A DNA stretch of 39,809 nt from Candidatus Thalassarchaeaceae archaeon (GTDB taxonomy: Archaea > Thermoplasmatota > Poseidoniia > Poseidoniales > Thalassarchaeaceae). The translations under genes were made by a program, and so were the position numbers. Positions 37,201 to 39,809 of the stretch are shown here, piece by piece; positions within the stretch are counted from its first letter, which is position 1, and the number at the start of each line of letters is the position of its first letter. The notes under the pieces were generated by a model. The model was not told the origin of the DNA. It worked only from the letters and a program-made list of their open reading frames with translations, and ran no database searches. The stretch covers positions 1 to 39,809 of the forward strand of contig JAQXEV010000118.1 of NCBI GenBank assembly GCA_029250665.1, written 5' to 3'.

Positions 37201-37228
37201 CCTTCTCATCGACGTACAAGATGCACAC
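28289..37228 (-). CDS. Giant surface protein: thrombospondin type-3 repeats, transglutaminase-like domain, Ig-like repeats, DUF4129-like tail
   Basis: A 2979-residue protein starting at GTG 37228 behind GGTAGGGA. A signal segment (ILFSLLMLLTSYSAIEFA) is followed by about 15 calcium-binding thrombospondin type-3 motifs (DTDGDGMPDGWE and variants, about 50-720). A transglutaminase-like domain follows, with Cys971 in EGDCDEYATIFAAMLRALDL; the usual catalytic His of HAWVEV is Ser1013 (SWWVEV) and the usual Asp is Glu1037 (GWIPFE). Then come about 1700 residues of Ig-like domains with many N-x-S/T sequons, a membrane helix (about 2825-2850), and a cytoplasmic helical tail (about 2862-2963) like DUF4129, which often accompanies transglutaminase domains. 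It is probably a cell-surface fibre or adhesin; the enzymatic status is doubtful. Confidence 0.88.
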   Translation of the reverse strand: MCILYVDEKGNYARIARRKERSAILFSLLMLLTSYSAIEFATWEVMGSTDNDGDGLPYGLEYYIGTQPQDWDSDNDGLPDGWEWQYGLNPLSATGINGSTGDPDGDSLTNLNEYQYGIPSNWDSASTPNELDNGVWWNGTVPVSNWDEESAMQLIQGLNSDGADEDPVGNLCFNNFDDDHDGLVDNWDGDFDGDADCATDDDDGDNSTDEDPNGWDTDGDGMPDGWEVANNLDPTSNSGDDGTTGDPDDDGLMNLYEYVNPAWSTRNGSVQPPRQYWRPGPDNRTSTESPCNPVQNIGPGGCQLFTAEVDGVTYTDPHNNDTDGDGLNDSYEALVLLTDPTHIDTDGDGISDGVEVNGSYGNPPQASDPRNNNTDGDQFDDGEEDTNFNGVVDLNETDPTRIEDAGDLDGDGIQNWEENATCTQWNNSDTDGGGIEDGIELTPAHATDPCTSTYELYLDIVVWDPSDNSLTVNNTTKLDPTPIDWRQNGEPMAWFESPNGSRMPFSYSSILGNTLMGVDNDMPTGAIFIVVLNGSWCWDPALGTANEAHCDDDYKDSDGDGLADWEEALGSWGFISLPNMTDSDGDSVSDLNEVINGTDPMEPCNNLADSDGDGLNNWFENNTGCPLMFGIGGGNMTLDNYTTLWNNTDSDNGGVTDFQEYLDGTNPQNNPDDDMNPLDTDGDGIPDTIEQEIGTDWRDPDTDGGGIPDGDECPPAFWDDDCADAQMNPWDASDDIQANMLYFFAENTSVGIDYNITHYWRWHTYDAYTGVSWGVNTSLVGYTPIFPSWSTMQGVAHQDFWDDSALYGWELAYRNNGILYPGDELIAPYNAVNYTDWIDVDVGMNFSNYTRDVLIDSSIVTNLYVTATQVTMTDVIKDNTTGFQNSSYAKDLGKIESSENISRIAWEVVNETGWTSAWDQVTAIQQFLINGNNTTTFLRNHAGSNRSDSASTQLLTDTTLWILEEVREGDCDEYATIFAAMLRALDLPTRKVTGFSGGTWVDNGFEVYGYDFSWWVEVHLQTNANQGELDLGWIPFEACPEMSVVEVVNETWSPDSYERDYSSGNITLNGTLQFSSNASVVEGITLDLYLVPSNDTSNVPGGAATENHLIGTVTTNASGFFSFDGAPSEMIQPGYGSLVLLTHTLGYVGIQGISFPWMINITDDVNLSITSPTPTSEPMLGAGVNTTVTGLLEWFNAPQTDPALLDTLQVLLNYTTVEDGPVNLIADVGSGGYYEFNVPISESEPLGFINASLAFLGWHQEDKNNLTNPEYHLRPTTMSFNFNITPSPNLTVTLEGIDSNISILDINELVFINGTAVSRGPIPESLNGTLTFQVRRTGTNGPYTTLTTWSLNESNWTSVPGQFSLSWLFDESSVTIPSGEIEVKFTYAADGLFAADEENFPETYGIRSYVEFDYILNPTTRGHLAAIEVQLSDHTGSSVADFPGSYTVDFNGTQVWNTTDPSSGRYTVVWTPQWDMIAGDYTWEMNFTGSTWLRPATVQDQIRIQGRSNVTVTLGSDWTPRGTTNWVSGIAQDVIHLTSIIGNNSSIVIQLEEPSDLPPGPDGNPAPPIIHRLADGWINETTGEYNYTFTVPDDLPSSVYMLRFVLNFENGATSPGPYFTVSDAVRVPLGVQSEFVVEAEPSSIIVVAGTTFILNATVTDKADGSLVPNANVDLWFDWGGANQTVIDSTVTDVDGVARFNPNLLANTAPGFYDLRVHAPDDLTDNLTVANAGRWVGNETFVNLTVQVNSLVAIDSIPAEVTAGQAFTISGHVLDGFDNNRSVEGPMAIEVFFLNDTSETLVTSHTTSNNGSFTVSVPTDPRGDGISSGTKTVVVSVINGTTPFYLTGTGNASILVRGVTRFMDRTPIIQTIVDRGSSVNFGARLTEYSDNDKRLGGMTVAAKFHDTWIGEVITGGDGMANFSFNVPHDHPLGQIGITLMFNGSSTLHSTTTVMNQIIVRSPTVLNVSEVTENPVAGESFNVSGTLQSSNGTGIMDRSGSSIVAFLTFEIDGSDSGFQVVGGAVNPNGSWNAIVTLGLSFPRGTHNLTASYTPSVNYYSSSSGTGLFDSRGYSLITIVDPADLDPDRRVIRGDDVSVNISLIDNAGQLVGNANVDILVDGIHMQTIPTDVDGRATLTIPVDSLRIQGPMLITAEFAGINGTTGLEGDLTWTRVIVLAPTVLEITEMSGSMIAGESITFTGTLLDEHGQTLTDSGLVSGGIIHIWIDGVDVGSTYTTHSNASDGIWSVTYNIPLDSDYGAHTVTAKFLGGFTWVDPMGQGDSLNPEYYLPSSTIEEFNVTQTSQVVLTTPPGEVDRNELLLIEGMLTDGAGRTLGDRYLEVTMNNQFLTGLQVTENGTFSIYVPIPPDMELGPRLVKITFAGEEFILPSNSTTVFTVFGPAIVSLEPPAAHAVGDEMRLRGTVRDNLPQGWLANHSIEIFIDGTLIGITTTDENGDWAYNWVISDFLDVGFHTITISAPAQGYHRPGSVEGNLTIAYHTGMNLQVDDVSVTRGEKWNFSGRLFDSDTPGAPGLVGREIVVTLDGEEIHRMTTGHDGNFMFDHSIGYLIARGGHDIRFLFEGQTFYLPIEYNMTVFARADVVIEVLWQTDIIIRSNDAYNIEVVGRIVEVGGEGNVIEEMDVVLVWNGAAESSTVMWDDSTGHFDLRSPARSTMPPGELSLSLAALADVDRYLNAAEIEHIVNIRVPVTFTFNPDAQHIKEEQRRINGTISVTATDTGLPVEGISIVARLVNSSMIHFQNVKLTDVNGVMDYEFVIHDQPSFYEMSRWGELSLIFQTDSQLISPADRFWLANEHGGIQMTYEDPAPLLTFWQIIALIGAALILGTVAGLALSLRKRRQAALEELAGIFSYTAELLAAGDEIREAIFNCYESLCNILMRHGFLRRDFETVREFEMAIRKALPISEEALVALDRIFEEARYSSHRLGDGHRQNAQHALSMVLQEIDDLQEVPERDSYDLAEAAA
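35070..37090 (-). repeat. Degenerate DNA repeats encoding thrombospondin type-3 motifs
   Basis: On the plus strand the phrase CCATCTCCATCGGTATC and variants recurs (for example near 35179, 35388, 35549, 36184, 36252 and 36565). These are the reverse complements of codons for DTDGDG-type motifs. Irregular spacing and divergent flanks show that it is protein-level repetition, not a recent DNA array. Confidence 0.75.
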
Positions 37229-37233
37229 TCCCT

Positions 37234-37248
37234 ACCGCCTACGGCGGT
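37234..37248 (-). promoter_or_regulatory. Perfect inverted repeat just before the 2979-residue surface protein
   Basis: On the minus strand ACCGCC-GTA-GGCGGT ends 5 bases before the GTG at 37228 and abuts its ribosome-binding purines. As RNA it would form a 6-bp stem with a 3-base loop next to the ribosome-binding site; as DNA it could be an operator. Confidence 0.5.
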
Positions 37249-37303
37249 TCATACGGGTCTTAAGCGGAATGGAGCGCCGTTCGGACGTTGCTCAGGTGGA
37301 CTC

Positions 37304-39809
37304 TCAGATGAGTTCGATGTCATCATCGTCGTAAACCATCTCATCTGGCTCTTCTTCCTCAGTCACTGGAGCAGGGATATCTTCATCCTCGTCCTCATCA
37401 TCTTCTTCCTCATCTTTCATCGCTTCAAGAAGCGCTAGGTGGGCTGCCCATTTCCTACGGTTCATCCTGCTCTGGATTCCTCCGAAGACCAATAGGATGG
37501 CAACCACCATGACGATGAGAGACGAAGCTCTCGGGTTGGTAATTTCATTCAGCAGCCGATCGAAGATGGCATCAATTCCGACGACTAATGTGACCTTCTC
37601 CTCAGCGGTGAAATCCTCCGGCCAGCTCTGATCTGTATCATGCGGCTCTGCAGTCACAGTGACTACGACCTGATCGCCGTTATTGGCCGAGGCTGGAACC
37701 GAGACTTCGAGGTGGAAAGTGACTTCTTCGAAAGCGTCGAGTTCGATAAGTCGAGAGCCAGTTGGACCGCCGATATCGACAGTCCACCCAGTAGCTCCGA
37801 CGGCCTCGGCATCAAGGAGGACGATTAGAGGGCTGTTGCCTTTGTTGCGGACCTTGAGTTGGAAGTCGTAATCCTCGCCTGGAGCGAGTTTCCTATTCGA
37901 GGTGACTTGGACAATTTCAAGGTCCGGTTCGTCTGCATCGACTTCGAAAACCATTGGGAGATCGAAGTAACGTGGATTGGAATCAGAGGTCTCCTCAATT
38001 ATTCTGAGATATACTGTGTGATTACCGACGACGACTTGATTGGTTAGAGTGACAACGACGAAGATTTCAGTATAATCTCCAGGACCTAGCGACACTGTAG
38101 GCAGGGCTGAGCCGTTCTCGTCGAGGATACGATAATTCCACTGCCCATAGGCCGCGTTGCGATCAGTATTCTCTGCGAGGCTGGCAGGATTGACAATCCT
38201 CCATTGTGAAGCGGATGCACCGCTGGTCATACTATTGGTTATACGCGCGCGGAGGTTGACTTCTGGATCAGAGAGAGATGAACAGAGAGAGACCTGAATG
38301 TGACCGAGTGGTGTGCCATCACAGTCCTGAGAGACCTCCGCGCGGATTCCAAAGGTGCGCTGGACAGTGAACTCCACAGTAGTCCTCAGTGAGGCGTTTC
38401 CAGTACTAATCACCTCAAGCTCGATCATTCCGATGTCAGGATCTTCTCGGTCGGCAGATGGTTTGACATTGAAGCGCAGAACCTGAGTTGAATGGCGCTC
38501 TAGAGAGGGGACGTGGAATGTGCCATCTCCATCATCTTCGAGAATTCTCTCACCAGTGTCATTATCGTAAATCTGGATGATGGCTTTTGAGCGTTTGAGG
38601 ACGTCGACACGGAATGTATCTGTGTCAAATCCAGTGTTGAAAATCTCAAGCAAGAAAGTAGTGAATTGATTGTCCTCGACGTATCGAGGAATTGTCTCGT
38701 CTATGTCGCCGGGACGGCTAGAGTTTGCGATTGGGACTTCGTGATCCTCGTCCCACACCGATACATCGGGTGGCTGGTAAACTTCGAGCTTCTCCAAATC
38801 GAGAGTGAGCAGGTCTTGGTGGACCACAGTTTGCACTCCTTCGATAGTCGCTTCTGCCACCGCCCTAATCTCAATCTTGTCAGGAGTTCCTGTCAAATCA
38901 TCAGGGGCAGTGATGGTTAGAATCGGATTGAGGATGTCTCCACCTGAATTCAGAGTGTAACCACCGGGGGAATCAAACTCAACCAACCAAGCGCTACCAA
39001 GATTGGTGAGCAACTCGAGTTCGACTGTCATCGATTTTGTGGAATCTCCGCGATGGACGAGTTGCAGCGGCACTGGAGTCGTCTCTGAAGGAGCCACATA
39101 CTCTACGGTTCGATCCTCGCGGTGATTGATTGCGACTCCCCACTGCTTCATCTCAACAGGATCGTGCTCGACGAGGAAGGCATTACCTTGCACGTCGGTG
39201 ATTTCGAGTTCAACGCTATACTCTCCAGATGGCAATCCACTCGGATATGTCCACGTGTATGCACCAAAAATTCCTTGACTAGTGTCGCGGATGCCGTCGT
39301 CGTCAGAAGAAACTTCGTGATCAACGCGATAATTTCCATCTGGGTCGCGCATCAAAAGGCGGACCGAATCCATGTCGTCACGCCCAAAGGCGCTCTTGAC
39401 ATCGAAGGAGAACTGCATGGTTCGGTCAGCTAGAACATCGTTTGGATACCATTCGAGCTCGACGCCATCGGCTAGTTCAGCGCCGTCGCGTTGCAAGATG
39501 ACTTCGCTCTCGGCAATGGCATTGGATTCAACCTCTAACTGAGAGTAACGATTGCTTTCCCCATCGATTTCATTCCACGCAACCTCAGCCTCACAACTGC
39601 TTCCGAAAGGACCGCCGCTGCTCTCGCAACCGGTCATTTCAGCGGAAATTTCAACAGTAAATTCCTTACCATCCTCGACCTCAAAACCTTCCTCATCATC
39701 GTCGAGGATGACCTCAAAGAGTTCATGATCGAAATTACATGAATTCGTAATTCCTGGATTGCATGCATCAGCCTCCCATGATTCGGAACCTACTGTATTG
39801 CCGTTGGCG
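37304..39809 (-). CDS. Large membrane-anchored surface protein, 5'-truncated
   Basis: The frame stays open to the last base of the window, so the N-terminus is missing; 834 residues are visible, and the ATG at 39637 is internal. The visible part begins with a Cys-containing acidic segment, then beta-sandwich domains of the Ig/NEW3 type (FSFDVKSAFGRDDMDSV, PSGEYSVELEITDVQG, LRFNVKPSADREDPDIG, DYDFQLKVRNKGNSPLIVLLDAE). One membrane helix (SSLIVMVVAILLVFGGI, about 37470-37535) is followed by a short basic stretch and a very acidic cytoplasmic tail of Glu/Asp runs. The overall plan matches the 1883-residue protein. It precedes the 2979-residue gene on the same strand with a 75-base gap and may be expressed with it. 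Confidence 0.85.
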   Translation of the reverse strand, partial: ANGNTVGSESWEADACNPGITNSCNFDHELFEVILDDDEEGFEVEDGKEFTVEISAEMTGCESSGGPFGSSCEAEVAWNEIDGESNRYSQLEVESNAIAESEVILQRDGAELADGVELEWYPNDVLADRTMQFSFDVKSAFGRDDMDSVRLLMRDPDGNYRVDHEVSSDDDGIRDTSQGIFGAYTWTYPSGLPSGEYSVELEITDVQGNAFLVEHDPVEMKQWGVAINHREDRTVEYVAPSETTPVPLQLVHRGDSTKSMTVELELLTNLGSAWLVEFDSPGGYTLNSGGDILNPILTITAPDDLTGTPDKIEIRAVAEATIEGVQTVVHQDLLTLDLEKLEVYQPPDVSVWDEDHEVPIANSSRPGDIDETIPRYVEDNQFTTFLLEIFNTGFDTDTFRVDVLKRSKAIIQIYDNDTGERILEDDGDGTFHVPSLERHSTQVLRFNVKPSADREDPDIGMIELEVISTGNASLRTTVEFTVQRTFGIRAEVSQDCDGTPLGHIQVSLCSSLSDPEVNLRARITNSMTSGASASQWRIVNPASLAENTDRNAAYGQWNYRILDENGSALPTVSLGPGDYTEIFVVVTLTNQVVVGNHTVYLRIIEETSDSNPRYFDLPMVFEVDADEPDLEIVQVTSNRKLAPGEDYDFQLKVRNKGNSPLIVLLDAEAVGATGWTVDIGGPTGSRLIELDAFEEVTFHLEVSVPASANNGDQVVVTVTAEPHDTDQSWPEDFTAEEKVTLVVGIDAIFDRLLNEITNPRASSLIVMVVAILLVFGGIQSRMNRRKWAAHLALLEAMKDEEEDDEDEDEDIPAPVTEEEEPDEMVYDDDDIELI

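Overview
The window reads as a chromosomal fragment of a planktonic marine euryarchaeon, most likely Poseidoniales (Marine Group II, Thermoplasmatota). The archaeal core is clear: RNA polymerase subunit RpoE1/Rpb7, Spt4, ribosomal proteins S24e and S27ae, archaeal D-aminoacyl-tRNA deacylase DtdA, an HVO_0476-type zinc-finger protein and an XPD/Rad3 helicase. These sit beside bacterial-looking metabolic genes (hexameric NADP-type glutamate dehydrogenase, PurC, polar amino-acid ABC importer, PPDK-N protein) and very large secreted or membrane-anchored proteins, a mixture typical of MGII. The assignment rests on gene content read by eye. No rRNA, tRNA, CRISPR array or insertion sequence was recognised. 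No stretch longer than about 260 bases lacks a gene.

Layout. 1-2.6 kb: 3' part of a subtilisin-like protease, a Rossmann-type methyltransferase-like gene converging on it, and a divergent HVO_0476 zinc-finger gene. 2.6-4.6 kb: dtdA followed by proline dehydrogenase (minus strand). 4.7-6.8 kb: a propeller-like hypothetical gene converging on the minus-strand cluster rpoE1-spt4-rps24e-rps27ae; rps27ae is only 55 codons. 7.1-13.4 kb: an 1883-residue surface protein (FG-GAP-like repeats, CARDB/Ig-like domains, C-terminal membrane anchor) and an adjoining hypothetical gene. 13.4-16.0 kb: a tight minus-strand operon purC - class IV aminotransferase-like - sulfotransferase-like. 16.1-19.0 kb: an amino-acid ABC importer whose permease carries an N-terminal Ycf48-like beta-propeller, plus its ATPase. 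19.0-21.8 kb: gdhA and an HD phosphohydrolase (minus strand). 22.0-22.6 kb: a ribbon-helix-helix regulator and a possible small basic protein. 22.7-28.3 kb: a two-receiver/PPDK-N protein, an XPD-like helicase and a small hypothetical gene. 28.3 kb to the end: two minus-strand giant surface-protein genes, one with thrombospondin type-3 repeats, a transglutaminase-like core and a DUF4129-like tail, the other 5'-truncated by the window edge.

How it fits together. The protease, amino-acid importer, glutamate dehydrogenase and proline dehydrogenase suit a protein- and amino-acid-degrading heterotroph, with the large adhesin-like proteins at the cell surface. The features most worth following up are the propeller-permease fusion and its palindromic, apparently leaderless promoter; three helically phased repeats in front of the ribbon-helix-helix gene; the receiver-PPDK-N protein that lacks the phosphotransfer half; the transglutaminase-like domain lacking the usual His; and the aminotransferase/sulfotransferase pair with a substituted PLP-site Glu.
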